Assembly: GCA_963755695.1 (NCBI GenBank) | Contig: CAVWLB010000010.1 | Coordinates: forward strand, 1,674,001 to 1,738,000 | Direction: 5' to 3' | Source: QHWT01 sp963755695 | GTDB taxonomy: Bacteria; Acidobacteriota; Vicinamibacteria; Vicinamibacterales; 2-12-FULL-66-21 | DNA length: 64,000 nucleotides | In this document: one piece after another, positions 30,775 through 40,146 of the stretch | How positions within the stretch are numbered: position 1 is the first letter of the stretch | How the letters are laid out: each line of letters starts with the position of its first letter | Translations under genes and position numbers: made by a program | Notes under the pieces: model-generated | Seen by the model: the letters and a program-made list of their open reading frames with translations, nothing else | Told to the model about the DNA's origin: nothing | The model's database searches: none

Positions 30775-31708
30775 TTACCTTCCTCTGCGGCAATCCCAGT
30801 CCATCAAGGACTACGTCGTTGTTTCTCCAGTCCGCCTTCACCTTTACGCGCAAATCGAGGAACACCTTCGCGCCGAGCGACTTCTCCAGATCGAGCCGCG
30901 CCTCGGTGCCGATCTGTTTGATCATCGCGCCGGCGCGGCCGATGACGATAGGCTTCTGGGATTCCTGCTCGACGAGGATCGTGCAATAGATTCGTGTCAA
31001 TCCGCCGGGTCTGGCGGGCTCCTCGTATTGATCGATCAGGACCGCCGTCGAGAAAGGCAACTCGGCGCGGGTGTGCTGCAACACCTTCTCACGAACGGTT
31101 TCGCCCGCGAGCGTTCGCTGCGGTTGATCGGTAAGGAAGTCCTCCGGGTAGAGCGCCTCCGCTTCCGGCATCCTCTCGAGCAGCAGCCGCTCGAGCCGAT
31201 CGACACCGTCACCGGTGGCAGCCGCAAGCGGGACGATGTCGGCGAAGTCGTGCCACCGACGCAACTGATCGATCACCGGCAGCAACCTTGGCTTGCTGAC
31301 GAGATCGATCTTGTTGAGGACGAGGATTACCGGTACGGTCGCATCGCTCAGCAGGCGCGACAGGTACTCGTCGCCCTTTCCGGCGCGAGTCGAGGCATCG
31401 TGCACGAGCACCGCGACATCCACTTCCCGCAGCGACTCGACGGCAGCGTCGACCATGCGCACGTTCATACGGTGCAAGGGACGATGAATGCCGGGAGTGT
31501 CGACGAACACGATCTGTCCCGCCTCTCGGACTTGCGGACGATCTGGCGAGGCAGGCAGCTCGGGATAGTTCTTCACGCCAAGAATGCGGGTGCGGGTCGT
31601 CTGCGGCTTGTCGGAAACGATCGCGATCTTCTCACCGATGATCCGGTTGAGCAACGTCGACTTGCCCGCGTTGGGGCGACCGACAATCGCGACGAAGCCG
31701 GAGCGCAT
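30775..31708 (-). CDS. era: GTPase Era (C-terminal frameshift)
   Basis: Ribosome-assembly GTPase that binds the 3' end of 16S rRNA. Present are G1 GRPNAGKST at 10-18, the switch I region KPQTTRTRILG, G3 DTPG near 71-74, G4 NKID near 135 and a C-terminal KH domain (VIGRAGAMIKQIG). The protein should end near 310 residues. As read, the frame continues past GLGLPQRKV to 30035, adding ~240 residues that are only antisense of the glycosyltransferase. Removing one base of CC at 30782-30783 gives LPQRR and a TAA at 30777-30775. The ATG overlaps the corC-like stop by one base. Confidence 0.93.
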
Positions 31709-32985
31709 CAGATTGTTTGACGATTTTCCGTTGCCGGCTGCCGGCTGACGGCCGCCGGCGCCCGCCGGAACCGGACCTTGTGGATGCGCCGGCGCTCGGC
31801 CTCCAGCACGTCTACGACCAGGCCGTCGAGCTCGAAGGTCTCGCCGATGGCCGGCACCCGTCCGAGGCGGGTGAGGATGTAGCCGCCGACCGTTTCGAAA
31901 CCTTCCGGCTCGACGTCGACACCGAGGCGCTCGCGCAATTCCTCGAAGTTCACCTTGCCGCTGAACACGAACGAGCCGTTCCCCTCGTCGACGATCGGCT
32001 CGGTTTCGACGTCGTACTCATCGCGGATTTCCCCGACAATCTCCTCGAGCAGATCCTCGATGGTCACGAGCCCGGCCGTGCCGCCGTACTCGTCGACGAC
32101 AATGGCGATCTGCACCTGTTTCCGCTGGAATTCCTTCAGCAGTTCATGGACCCGTTTGGTTTCCGGCACGAACGTGGCCGGACGGACGATCGTCGACAGC
32201 GAATCGTGATCGCTGGCCGTTTCGGGACGCTTGACGAGATCCTTCACGAACACCATGCCGACGATGTTGTCCAGGTTCTCGTTGTAGACCGGAAAACGCG
32301 AGTACTCCTGCTCGCGAAAGAGCGCCCGGAGGTCGGCCAGCGTGGCGCCCGACGGAATCGCGACGATATCGGGGCGCGGCGTCATCACCTCACGCACGAG
32401 GGTGTCGCCGAAGTCCACGATAGACTGGAGCAGGCGCCGCTCGTCCCGTTCGATCAATCCCTGTTCTTCACCGGCTTCCAGATAGGCGTGCGCAACTTCT
32501 CCCGGTTCGTCCTCATCCGGTGGCTGCGCGGCAGGGTTGCGCTCGGGGCGGTCAGTCGTCAACAGCCGCACCAGGCCATCACTGATCGGCGACAGCGCGC
32601 GCGTGATGATGCGGAAGGGAGGGAGCAGCACGGCAAGGACTGCTTCCGGATTCCGACGAACGATGAGCGTCGGCAGCAGGTGCTCGCAAAGCAGCATGTA
32701 GACCGCCACGCACGCGAGCAGAATGCCGACCGATGTGAAGGTGACGCCGGAGCGGCCGGTCAGCACAGCGAGCAGGACCGTCGCCAGCGAGAAGATTATC
32801 CCGAGGAGGAGCCGCGCGGGCACGAACAGCTGCACCGGATCGTCGAGATAGAACCCGAGGCGGTCGTCCCGGCCGCGTTCGGCCATGAGACGCAGCGACA
32901 ACTTCATCAGCGCGCTGAACGCCGTTTCAATGGTGCCGACGTAGACCGCGGCGACGCCGAGAAGGAACAACAGAAGAGGAATCAT
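31708..32985 (-). CDS. CNNM/CBS/CorC-domain membrane protein (HlyC/CorC family)
   Basis: Integral membrane protein of the CNNM (DUF21) family, implicated in Mg2+/Co2+ efflux; older annotations call it haemolysin. The N-terminal ~180 residues have about four hydrophobic helices. Two CBS domains follow (VMTPRPDIVAIPSGATLADL near 195; VDEYGGTAGLVTIEDLLEEIVGEI near 295), then the CorC_HlyC ligand-binding domain (FVFSGKVNFEELRERLG...VGGYILTRLGRVP). Length 425 is typical. It sits between ybeY and era with small gaps or overlaps, the usual order for this family. Confidence 0.92.
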   Translation of the reverse strand: MIPLLLFLLGVAAVYVGTIETAFSALMKLSLRLMAERGRDDRLGFYLDDPVQLFVPARLLLGIIFSLATVLLAVLTGRSGVTFTSVGILLACVAVYMLLCEHLLPTLIVRRNPEAVLAVLLPPFRIITRALSPISDGLVRLLTTDRPERNPAAQPPDEDEPGEVAHAYLEAGEEQGLIERDERRLLQSIVDFGDTLVREVMTPRPDIVAIPSGATLADLRALFREQEYSRFPVYNENLDNIVGMVFVKDLVKRPETASDHDSLSTIVRPATFVPETKRVHELLKEFQRKQVQIAIVVDEYGGTAGLVTIEDLLEEIVGEIRDEYDVETEPIVDEGNGSFVFSGKVNFEELRERLGVDVEPEGFETVGGYILTRLGRVPAIGETFELDGLVVDVLEAERRRIHKVRFRRAPAAVSRQPATENRQTI

Positions 32986-33005
32986 TTTTCAGTGCTCGCT
33001 GGGCC

Positions 33006-33593
33006 TCACCCCCAGCTCGCGCGGGCCGCAGGCGCTTGCTCAGGGCCCGCCGGCTTCGCAGGCCCTCGCTCGATCAGTCCGGCGCGCAGGCCGCCCTGCG
33101 CGCGCAAGCGCCGCTCGACGCGCGCCATCCGGCCGCGGTCTGTCGGGTGGTCGTGATCGTAACCCAGCAAGTGCAGCAGTCCGTGAAGCGCCAGCACCTT
33201 GAGTTCGGAGGCGTACGAGTGCCCGGCGTCGATTGCCTGGCGGCGGGCGGTCATGGTCGAGATGACGATGTCGCCAATCGATCGCGGCGGGCGGTGCGAG
33301 GCGCGACGGGCAACGCGCGAGGCGCCAGGCGGAATGTGCGAGGCGCGCGATCGATCCTCACTCGGAAAGCTCAGGACATCCGTCGGCTTGTCTTGCTGGC
33401 GGAATCTCTTGTTGAACGAGCGGATGCGGGCATCGGAGACGAGAGCGACCGCCACCTCGCCGTTGACGCTCCGGGGGGCCACGCGCGCCAGCCAGGCGGC
33501 CAGGCCGGGCGCGCGCACGGACTGGCCACGGCCGTCGCTGACGACGACCCGCAGGCGCGGTGCGATCCGCCGCGGACTATCGGGATCCGCCAC
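33006..33593 (-). CDS. ybeY: Endoribonuclease YbeY with a repeat-encoded insertion
   Basis: Single-strand RNase in 16S rRNA 3'-end maturation and ribosome quality control. The zinc motif HGLLHLLGYDHDH is intact near 140-152, and the conserved RxxNKRFRQQDKPTDVLSFP segment precedes it. Between SFPSEDR and IGDIVIS, where relatives have a short loop, there are ~20 extra residues rich in Arg/Ala/His. They are encoded by three 21-bp repeats (33296-33358), so the frame is preserved. The C-terminal tail (~25 residues, Ala/Pro-rich) is also unusual. The start overlaps the phoH stop by 17 bp. Confidence 0.92.
   Translation of the reverse strand: MADPDSPRRIAPRLRVVVSDGRGQSVRAPGLAAWLARVAPRSVNGEVAVALVSDARIRSFNKRFRQQDKPTDVLSFPSEDRSRASHIPPGASRVARRASHRPPRSIGDIVISTMTARRQAIDAGHSYASELKVLALHGLLHLLGYDHDHPTDRGRMARVERRLRAQGGLRAGLIERGPAKPAGPEQAPAARASWG
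33296..33358. repeat. 21-bp tandem repeat (3 copies) inside ybeY
   Basis: GCGAGGCGC recurs at 33296, 33317 and 33338, exactly 21 bases apart; the remaining 12 bases of each unit are degenerate. Each unit adds seven residues to YbeY without changing frame. Confidence 0.7.
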
Positions 33594-34527
33594 CGTAGGC
33601 TTCGTACGCTTTCACGATCTGCTGCACGAGCGCGTGGCGCACGACATCCTTCTCGTCGAAGTGAATGAACGAGATCCCGGATACGTTGCCGATGACCTTC
33701 ATTGCCTCGACGAGCCCCGAGGTGCGGCCCGTCGGCAGATCGATCTGCGTGACGTCCCCGGTGATCACCGCCTTCGAGCCGAACCCCAGCCGCGTCAGGA
33801 ACATCTTCATCTGCTCCGACGTGGTGTTCTGCGCTTCGTCGAGAATGACGAAGGCGTCGTTCAGCGTCCGGCCCCGCATGAAGGCGATTGGTGCAACCTC
33901 GATCGTGCCTCGCTCGAGCAGCCGCTCGGCACGATCGATATCGATCATGTCGTAGAGCGCGTCGTACAACGGCCGCAGGTAGGGATTGACCTTCTCCTGC
34001 AGGTCCCCAGGCAGGAAGCCCAGCTTCTCGCCGGCTTCGACCGCCGGACGCGCGAGAATAATCCGGCTGACCCGCTTGGCGAGCAGGAACGAAACGGCCT
34101 GCGCCATCGCCAGATACGTTTTTCCTGTGCCCGCCGGTCCGATGCCGAACACGATGTCGTGTTGTTCGATCGCGTCCAGGTATTTTTTCTGGGTGACGCT
34201 CTTCGGAACGACCTGCCGCTTCCCCGACGTCTTGGTCGAGGAACGGAGGAAGTAATCAGCGAGCTCGACGGTGTCGTCTTGTGCGACGAGCTGCGCCGCG
34301 GTCCGGACGTCCCCCTTGGCCAGACGGTAGCCGCCACGGATTAACGTCGCGAGCTGGTCCAGCACTTTTTCGGCTCGGCCGACGTCGGCCTGGTCCCCTT
34401 CGACCATCAGCTCGCTGCCGCTCGTACGGATGCGCACGTTGAAGAGCGATTCGAGATGCTTGAGGTTCTCGTCGTAGGTGCCGAACAGCGATTCGGCCCC
34501 TTCGTCCGGGACCGTCACCTTGCGCAT
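33577..34527 (-). CDS. PhoH-like ATPase
   Basis: PhoH-family P-loop NTPase linked by context to RNA processing. The 316-residue protein has an N-terminal KH-like region (HLESLFNVRIRTSGSELMVEGDQ), Walker A GPAGTGKTYLAMAQ near 135-148 and Walker B FVILDEAQNTT near 230-240. The C-terminal phrase TGDVTQIDLP is typical. It is followed by ybeY with a 17-bp overlap, and by the corC-like gene and era, a widely conserved order. Confidence 0.95.
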   Translation of the reverse strand: MRKVTVPDEGAESLFGTYDENLKHLESLFNVRIRTSGSELMVEGDQADVGRAEKVLDQLATLIRGGYRLAKGDVRTAAQLVAQDDTVELADYFLRSSTKTSGKRQVVPKSVTQKKYLDAIEQHDIVFGIGPAGTGKTYLAMAQAVSFLLAKRVSRIILARPAVEAGEKLGFLPGDLQEKVNPYLRPLYDALYDMIDIDRAERLLERGTIEVAPIAFMRGRTLNDAFVILDEAQNTTSEQMKMFLTRLGFGSKAVITGDVTQIDLPTGRTSGLVEAMKVIGNVSGISFIHFDEKDVVRHALVQQIVKAYEAYGGGSR

Positions 34528-34609
34528 GGCAGAAGTAGGGATGGGCGGTAACTCCTTCTATCTGAGCAAATTACCTGAGGGCAGATCCTAGCACGTTTGC
34601 TGCCGCGCG

Positions 34610-36391
34610 TCATTCACCGGCCTTGATCCTCAGCTCTCGCAACTGTTTGGCGTCTACCGGCGAGGGGGCGCCGGCCATCAAATCGACGGCCTGGGCCGTC
34701 TTCGGAAACGCGATCACTTCACGGATGGACTGTTCGCCGGCCAGAATCGCGACGATCCGATCCAGCCCAAGCGCAATCCCCCCATGCGGCGGCGTCCCGT
34801 ACTCGAGCGCGTCGACAAAGAAGCCAAACCTGAGCCGGGCTTCCTCGTCCGACATCCCCAGCAGCTTGAAGATGAGACGCTGGAGCCGCTGATCGTGGAT
34901 CCTGATGCTGCCGCCGCCGATCTCGCTGCCATTCAGCACCAGATCGTAAGCGCGCGCCCGGACCGATCCCGGATCGGATTCCAGGCGATCGGCATCGGAT
35001 TCGAGGGGCGCCGTGAACGGGTGGTGCATGAACTCCCACCGGTGCTGCTCTTCGAGCCATTCGAACATCGGAAAGTCGACCACCCAGAGGAACTCGTAGC
35101 GGTTGGGATCGAGCAGGTTCTCGCGCTTCGCAATGCTCAATCGCAACGAGCCAAGTAGACGCGCCGTCGGGGCGTGCGCACCGGCGGCCATCAGCAGCAG
35201 ATCCGACGGCCGGGCGCCCGAGAGCTCGAGCGCTCGCCGGATGACGTCTTCTCCCGCGGCCTTCAAGGCGGAGCTCTGCACGGTTCCTTCCGCGTACCTC
35301 GCCCAGACCACTCCAGCACCACCGAGCTGCTTCACCTCGTCGTTGATCTGATCGAGCTCCTTCCGTGAATAGCGCGCAGCGTTCGGCACGACGAAGCCGC
35401 GCACGTCGCCCCCGGTCGCAATCGCGTTGCGGAAGACTGCGAACCCCGACGATCCAAACGGTTCGGACAGCTCCTTCAGTTCCATGCCGACGCGCAGGTC
35501 CGGCTTGTCGGATCCATACCTGGCAATGGCTTCGGCGTACGGCATGCGACGGAACGGCATCGGCGCATCACGGCCGATGAGCTTCATCAGTCGCCCCATG
35601 AGCGGCTCGAGGATCGCGAAGACCAGATCCTCGCTGGCAAACGAGATCTCGAGGTCGACCTGCGTGAACTCCGGCTGGCGATCGGCGCGTAGGTCCTCGT
35701 CGCGGAAACACTTGACGATCTGAAAGTAGCGATCGAGTCCGGAGATCATCAGGATCTGTTTGAAGATCTGCGGCGATTGCGGGAGCGCGTAGAACTCGCC
35801 AGGATGCACGCGGCTCGGCACGAGATAGTCGCGGGCCCCCTCGGGGGTCGACTTGGTCAGAATCGGCGTCTCGATCTCGAGGAAGCCCTGCTCGTCGAAG
35901 TACCGGCGGACTTCGAACGCCGACTTATGGCGCAGGATCAGGTTCTGCTGCAGCTTTGGCCGGCGCAGATCGAGGTAGCGATAGCGGAGACGCGTCTCCT
36001 CGGAGACGTTGGAGTCTTCATTGATTGGAAACGGCGGCGTCTTCGCGTCGTTGAGCAGCCGGATGTCGTGTGCGACGACCTCGACTTCTCCAGTCCGGAT
36101 CTTCGGATTGACCGAGTCCTTCGACCGCTTTTCGACCTGGCCCTTCACCGCCACGACGAACTCCGGACGAAGGCGCTTGGCGGCATCTGCAGCTCCGGGG
36201 TGATCGTCGCGGGCAACCACCTGCGTGAGGCCATGGCGATCACGGATGTCGAAAAAGACCAGCGCACCGAGATCGCGCACGCGATGCACCCAACCGAGCA
36301 GTACGACATCCTTGCCGGTGTCAGCTGCGGTCAGCTCGCCTGCGGTATGGGTTCGCCGTAATTGTCCGAGCGGTTCTACGTCGATGCTCAT
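34610..36391 (-). CDS. aspS: Aspartyl-tRNA synthetase, bacterial type
   Basis: Class IIb synthetase charging tRNA-Asp, possibly also tRNA-Asn. Residues ~1-110 form the OB-fold anticodon domain (GWVHRVRDLGALVFFDIRDR). Class II motif 2 is FRDEDLRADRQPEFTQVD near 220. A GAD insertion follows, and motif 3 is GIALGLDRIVAIL near 545. The 593-residue length is that of the bacterial type with GAD domain. No asnS or gatCAB is in the window, so discrimination cannot be judged. It overlaps hisS by four bases (ATGA). Confidence 0.97.
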   Translation of the reverse strand: MSIDVEPLGQLRRTHTAGELTAADTGKDVVLLGWVHRVRDLGALVFFDIRDRHGLTQVVARDDHPGAADAAKRLRPEFVVAVKGQVEKRSKDSVNPKIRTGEVEVVAHDIRLLNDAKTPPFPINEDSNVSEETRLRYRYLDLRRPKLQQNLILRHKSAFEVRRYFDEQGFLEIETPILTKSTPEGARDYLVPSRVHPGEFYALPQSPQIFKQILMISGLDRYFQIVKCFRDEDLRADRQPEFTQVDLEISFASEDLVFAILEPLMGRLMKLIGRDAPMPFRRMPYAEAIARYGSDKPDLRVGMELKELSEPFGSSGFAVFRNAIATGGDVRGFVVPNAARYSRKELDQINDEVKQLGGAGVVWARYAEGTVQSSALKAAGEDVIRRALELSGARPSDLLLMAAGAHAPTARLLGSLRLSIAKRENLLDPNRYEFLWVVDFPMFEWLEEQHRWEFMHHPFTAPLESDADRLESDPGSVRARAYDLVLNGSEIGGGSIRIHDQRLQRLIFKLLGMSDEEARLRFGFFVDALEYGTPPHGGIALGLDRIVAILAGEQSIREVIAFPKTAQAVDLMAGAPSPVDAKQLRELRIKAGE

Positions 36392-37734
36392 TGCTTGTCG
36401 AGATTCGAGCTCCGAGATCCGAGGTCAGGGCGAAGACGGCGAAGATGGGCCGCCACGTCTGCCCTCGGCATCGAACTCTGTTCGCCACTACTCATATTTT
36501 TGATCGTCACTTCGCCCCGCGCGATTTCATTGCTGCCCAGAATCGCGACAAACGCGGCACTCCGCGCCGACGCGTACTTGAATTGCTTACCCAGCTTGTC
36601 CGGCTCGGGATACAGCTCGACGCGAAAACCAGCCGTCCGTAGTTCTTCCGCCAGGCGTAGCGATTCGGGCGTCGACTCGGCGCCAAAGATCGTCACCAGG
36701 ACATCGGGGCCGCTCGCCTGCACGTCTGGCGGGAACATCTGCCGCTCGGCCATGACGACCAGGATGCGCTCGAGCCCCAGCGAGAAGCCGCACGCCGGGA
36801 TATTCTCTCCGGAAAACATCCCGATCAGTCCGTCGTAACGCCCACCCCCGCCGAGGCTGCCGGCGAGATCCGGCACCGAGATTTCCATGATCGCGCCGGT
36901 GTAATACGACAGCCCGCGCGCCAGACGCGGCGTAAGCTTGACGTGCCCCTTGGCGGGGGTGGCTTCGGCAAGCGCCGTGATGGCCGCAATGTTCTCGAGC
37001 GCGCCGCGGCCGCGCTCTTCCTGCGCCACCAGACGGGTGAATGTCGGCTCGTCCTCGAATGCCTCGAGGCAGGTGGCCGCGGCAGCCTCGCCAATGCCGC
37101 GGGCGACCAGCTCTCCCCTCACCCCATCGCGGCCGATCTTATCGAGCTTGTCGATCGCGACCAGCGCGTCGGTATGACGATCCACCGGAATGCCGGCGGC
37201 GTTGAGCATCGCGGTCAGCAGCTCGCGGTGATTGAGCTGAATGTCGAAGTCGCTGAAGCCGAGTGATCCGAGCACTTCGCTGACCGCACCGAGCATCTCG
37301 ACCTCGACGACCGGCGACGTCGATCCAATCGCGTCGACGTCACACTGATAGAACTCGCGAAAGCGTCCTCGGGCCGGCCGATCGGCACGCCAGACCGGCT
37401 GAATCTGATAGCGCTTGAAAAACTTCGGCAGCTTCGCGCGGTGCTCAGCCACCACGCGCGCCAGCGGCACGGTCAGATCGTAGCGCAACGCAAGATCGGT
37501 CTCGCCGGACGCTTCGTGCTCGCCGCGCCGCAGCACTTTGAAAATGAGCTGGTTGCCTTCCTCGCCGTACTTGCCGGTCAGCGTCTCGATGTTCTCCATC
37601 GACGGCGTTTCCAGCGGCTCGAATCCGTAGCGCTCGTAGGTCCGTCGGACGATGTCGATGACGTACTGCCGGCGTCGGACGTCCTCGGGCAGGAAATCGC
37701 GCATGCCGCGCGCTGGATGCGTGTGCGACGGCAT
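36388..37734 (-). CDS. hisS: Histidyl-tRNA synthetase
   Basis: Class II synthetase for tRNA-His. Present are motif 1 with GMRDFLPEDVRRR near the start, motif 2 (PVWRADRPARGRFREFYQCDVDAIG near 112-136), the GLSYYTGAIMEI histidine-pocket segment, motif 3 region GGGGRYDGLI and the C-terminal anticodon domain. Length 448 is a little long: the last ~12 residues (DLGSRSSNLDKQ) are encoded by a heptanucleotide repeat and look like an extension. Its stop overlaps the aspS start. Confidence 0.97.
   Translation of the reverse strand: MPSHTHPARGMRDFLPEDVRRRQYVIDIVRRTYERYGFEPLETPSMENIETLTGKYGEEGNQLIFKVLRRGEHEASGETDLALRYDLTVPLARVVAEHRAKLPKFFKRYQIQPVWRADRPARGRFREFYQCDVDAIGSTSPVVEVEMLGAVSEVLGSLGFSDFDIQLNHRELLTAMLNAAGIPVDRHTDALVAIDKLDKIGRDGVRGELVARGIGEAAAATCLEAFEDEPTFTRLVAQEERGRGALENIAAITALAEATPAKGHVKLTPRLARGLSYYTGAIMEISVPDLAGSLGGGGRYDGLIGMFSGENIPACGFSLGLERILVVMAERQMFPPDVQASGPDVLVTIFGAESTPESLRLAEELRTAGFRVELYPEPDKLGKQFKYASARSAAFVAILGSNEIARGEVTIKNMSSGEQSSMPRADVAAHLRRLRPDLGSRSSNLDKQ
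36396..36423. repeat. Heptanucleotide repeat (NTYCGAG)4 at the 3' end of hisS
   Basis: TGTCGAG, ATTCGAG, CTCCGAG, ATCCGAG in direct tandem on the plus strand, immediately before the hisS stop (36388) and the aspS start. It is the same heptamer family as in ppdK. Confidence 0.65.
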
Positions 37735-37739
37735 TGCGG

Positions 37740-38315
37740 CTAGCGCTGAGCGTTCTCGTTCATCATGGCGGGTGCGTCTTCAGGCGGATGAACGAGATAG
37801 TCGAGACGATATCGAACGTAGTTCTCCGCGTACCAGCGAATCGAGGCGACCTCCTCGTCTGTCAAGGTGCGGCGCACCTTCCCGGGACTCCCCATCACCA
37901 GCGATCGAGACGGCACCGAGGTGCCTTCCGTCAGCAGCGTCCCGGCCGCGATGATGGTGTCGGAGCCAACCTCGACTCCGTTCAACAGGATCGCCCCCAT
38001 CCCCACGAGCACGCGATCGGCAATGGTGCAGCCATGCACGATTGCGCCATGACCAATCGTCACCTCGTCGTGGATGGTTGTCGGATGGGTGTCGCGCATG
38101 ACGTGCACGATGGTGCCGTCCTGAATGTTCGTGCGCGCGCCGATCCGGATCCGATTGACGTCTCCGCGGATCACCACGTTCATCCAGACGCTGCTCTCGC
38201 TGCCGATCTCGACGTCGCCAATCACCTGCGCGGACTCGTCCACGTACGCGTCGGGGGCAACGCGCGGTAATACGCCTTTGTATGGTCGGAGCATCCGGTG
38301 AACGATTTTAGCCAC
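37740..38315 (-). CDS. Gamma-carbonic-anhydrase-like hexapeptide-repeat protein
   Basis: Left-handed beta-helix protein of the gamma-CA/PaaY/YrdA family, usually a trimer with metal at the subunit interface. Hexapeptide turns run through residues ~20-150. Metal-site features are visible: VIRGDVNRIRIGARTNIQDGTIVHV and VTIGHGAIVHGCTI, which supply the three His. The 191-residue length includes a C-terminal helix and a tail. It lies five bases upstream of hisS on the same strand. Activity as a carbonic anhydrase is uncertain, because many members are inactive. Confidence 0.88.
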   Translation of the reverse strand: MAKIVHRMLRPYKGVLPRVAPDAYVDESAQVIGDVEIGSESSVWMNVVIRGDVNRIRIGARTNIQDGTIVHVMRDTHPTTIHDEVTIGHGAIVHGCTIADRVLVGMGAILLNGVEVGSDTIIAAGTLLTEGTSVPSRSLVMGSPGKVRRTLTDEEVASIRWYAENYVRYRLDYLVHPPEDAPAMMNENAQR

Positions 38316-38378
38316 AGAAGAACACCGAAGGACACAGAAAATCGGAGGCGCAGGCCAATGGAATGTCGCCGGTCCCGT

Positions 38379-40046
38379 CTAGTCTCTGTCTGTGTCCGTC
38401 AGTCCGGCGGTTTCCTGTGCCGCGATTGCCCGGCTCGGCTCGGTGGCCTGACGAATGGTTGGATACTTGATTCCGAGCTGATCCAGGTAGGTCTTGTACC
38501 GTGACGGGTCGTAGTAGTACTTCTTCATCTCCGGCCGGAACTTCTCCATCGTCGCCTGATTGAGCCAGATCGCCGGCTGGTCCTCGGGGCGGAGCAGCGG
38601 CTCGTATTTTGTCTCTTTCGTCTGCGCATTCATGAAGTAGTCCCACGCCTGGTGCACGAGATCCGGCTTCATCACCAGATCCAGCATCGTCATCGCCTGC
38701 ACCTTGGCGCCGGCAATGACTCCTTTGTGGGCGATCGGGGTAGCCATCGAGATGGCGTTCGCCCAGTTGTGCCCAGGGAGACCGGGGATGTTCGACGGAA
38801 ACCGCAGCGTGACGGTCGGGACGTTCCACGAAATGTCCCCGATATCGTCCGAGCCGCCGCCGTCGTTCTCCTCAACCGGGCCCTGCAGGCTTTCGCGCAG
38901 CTTGGTTCTCAGCCCTTCGATGCGAGGATTCTTCAATTCGGTCTGCAGCGCCTTGGCGAGCCCCTGATCGGCATCGCTCCACTGCGGCAATCCGACCTTC
39001 TGAATGTTCGCCCAGGTCGTCTGCGCGATCACCTTGTTGAAGTGCTGCGGCCATGCGGATCCAAGAACTTTCGTGGGTAGCAGCTCGACGCCTGCCATCG
39101 TGGCAGCGGCCTTGGCGATCGTGTCGCCCGTCTCCCACAGTTCCTTGATGTGCTCGAAATCGGTCTCGCGGAAGTAATACCAGACCGACGCGGTGGCCGG
39201 AACGACGTTGGGCTGATCGCCGCCATCGACGATCACGCTGTGCGAACGCTGGCTCAGTCGCAGATGTTCGCGGCGGAAGTTCCATCCGATGTCCATCAAT
39301 TCGACGGCGTCGAGCGCGCTGCGACCGCGCCACGGGCTGCCCGCCGCGTGCGCAGGTTCGCCGAGGAAGGAATACTGCACGGACACGAGTCCGGTCCCAC
39401 GGCGTGCTCCCCAGGAGACATCGAGCTGGTCGTCGACGTGACTGAACAGGGCCACATCGACGTCCTTGAACAATCCGGCTCGTATGAAATACGCCTTGGT
39501 GCCGACGAGCTCTTCGGCCGTGCCTGTCCAGATCCGAAGCGTGCCGGACAGATGCTCGCGTTGCATGATCTTCTTCACCGCCAGCGCCGCAACGATGTTC
39601 ACAGCCTGTCCGGAATTGTGTCCTTCTCCGTGCCCTGGTGCTCCCTCGATGATGGGATCGTGATAGGCCACGCCGGGCTTTTGTGAGGCCTGCGGAATGC
39701 AATCGATGTCGGAACCCAGCGCAATTACCGGCTTGCCGGATCCCCAGCTTGCGACGAACGCGGTCGGAACACCGGCGACCCCTTCCTGCACGCTGAACCC
39801 GTTGGTCTTGAGGATGTCGATAAGATGGCGGGTGGTTTCGAACTCCTGGAAGCCCAGCTCGCCATAGCTGAAGAGCTGATCGACCATCTGTTGCGCGAAA
39901 TCCTTGCGCGACTCCACGTCGGCAACCGCCTGCTGCTTGAGGGATTCAATCTTGGTGTCAGCCTTCGGTGAGGGCTTCTGCGCGAGAGGGACAGCCACCA
40001 TGCTTGCAGCCATCAGCGCTGCAAACATCCAGGGACGGCAGTTCAT
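38379..40046 (-). CDS. Exported M20-family amidohydrolase, AbgB-like
   Basis: Zinc-dependent amidohydrolase/peptidase of family M20D, closest in layout to p-aminobenzoyl-glutamate hydrolase subunit B. The ATG at 40046 has AAGGAGC four bases upstream and gives a signal peptide (MNCRPWMFAALMAASMVAVP, then LAQ); the cytosolic relatives lack one. Metal-ligand areas are recognisable as GSDIDCIP near 115, GEGHNSGQAVNIV near 150 and TAEELVG near 180. The C-terminal catalytic half has GGGSDDIGDISWNVPTV. Length ~555 is long because of an extra C-terminal helical region (LRPEDQPAIWL onward). It is divergent from moaA. Confidence 0.87.
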   Translation of the reverse strand: MNCRPWMFAALMAASMVAVPLAQKPSPKADTKIESLKQQAVADVESRKDFAQQMVDQLFSYGELGFQEFETTRHLIDILKTNGFSVQEGVAGVPTAFVASWGSGKPVIALGSDIDCIPQASQKPGVAYHDPIIEGAPGHGEGHNSGQAVNIVAALAVKKIMQREHLSGTLRIWTGTAEELVGTKAYFIRAGLFKDVDVALFSHVDDQLDVSWGARRGTGLVSVQYSFLGEPAHAAGSPWRGRSALDAVELMDIGWNFRREHLRLSQRSHSVIVDGGDQPNVVPATASVWYYFRETDFEHIKELWETGDTIAKAAATMAGVELLPTKVLGSAWPQHFNKVIAQTTWANIQKVGLPQWSDADQGLAKALQTELKNPRIEGLRTKLRESLQGPVEENDGGGSDDIGDISWNVPTVTLRFPSNIPGLPGHNWANAISMATPIAHKGVIAGAKVQAMTMLDLVMKPDLVHQAWDYFMNAQTKETKYEPLLRPEDQPAIWLNQATMEKFRPEMKKYYYDPSRYKTYLDQLGIKYPTIRQATEPSRAIAAQETAGLTDTDRD

Positions 40047-40103
40047 CGAAGCTCCTTGCTTATCCTGTCGGCGTGCCGACGTTCGGCCGGCTCGGGCGAT
40101 CAC

Positions 40104-40109
40104 AGTATA
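40104..40109 (-). promoter_or_regulatory. Candidate -10 box of the M20 peptidase gene
   Basis: TATACT on the minus strand, about 57 bases before the ATG at 40046 in the short gap to the divergent moaA. There is no convincing -35. Confidence 0.25.
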
Positions 40110-40146
40110 TCGAGGAGCCGCAATGAGATAATGGATCCCAGCTTCG

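Noticed and set aside
40047..40146. Molybdenum-cofactor riboswitch before moaA
   Set aside because: The gap is only 100 bases and shows no fitting conserved helices; it seems to hold only promoter elements.
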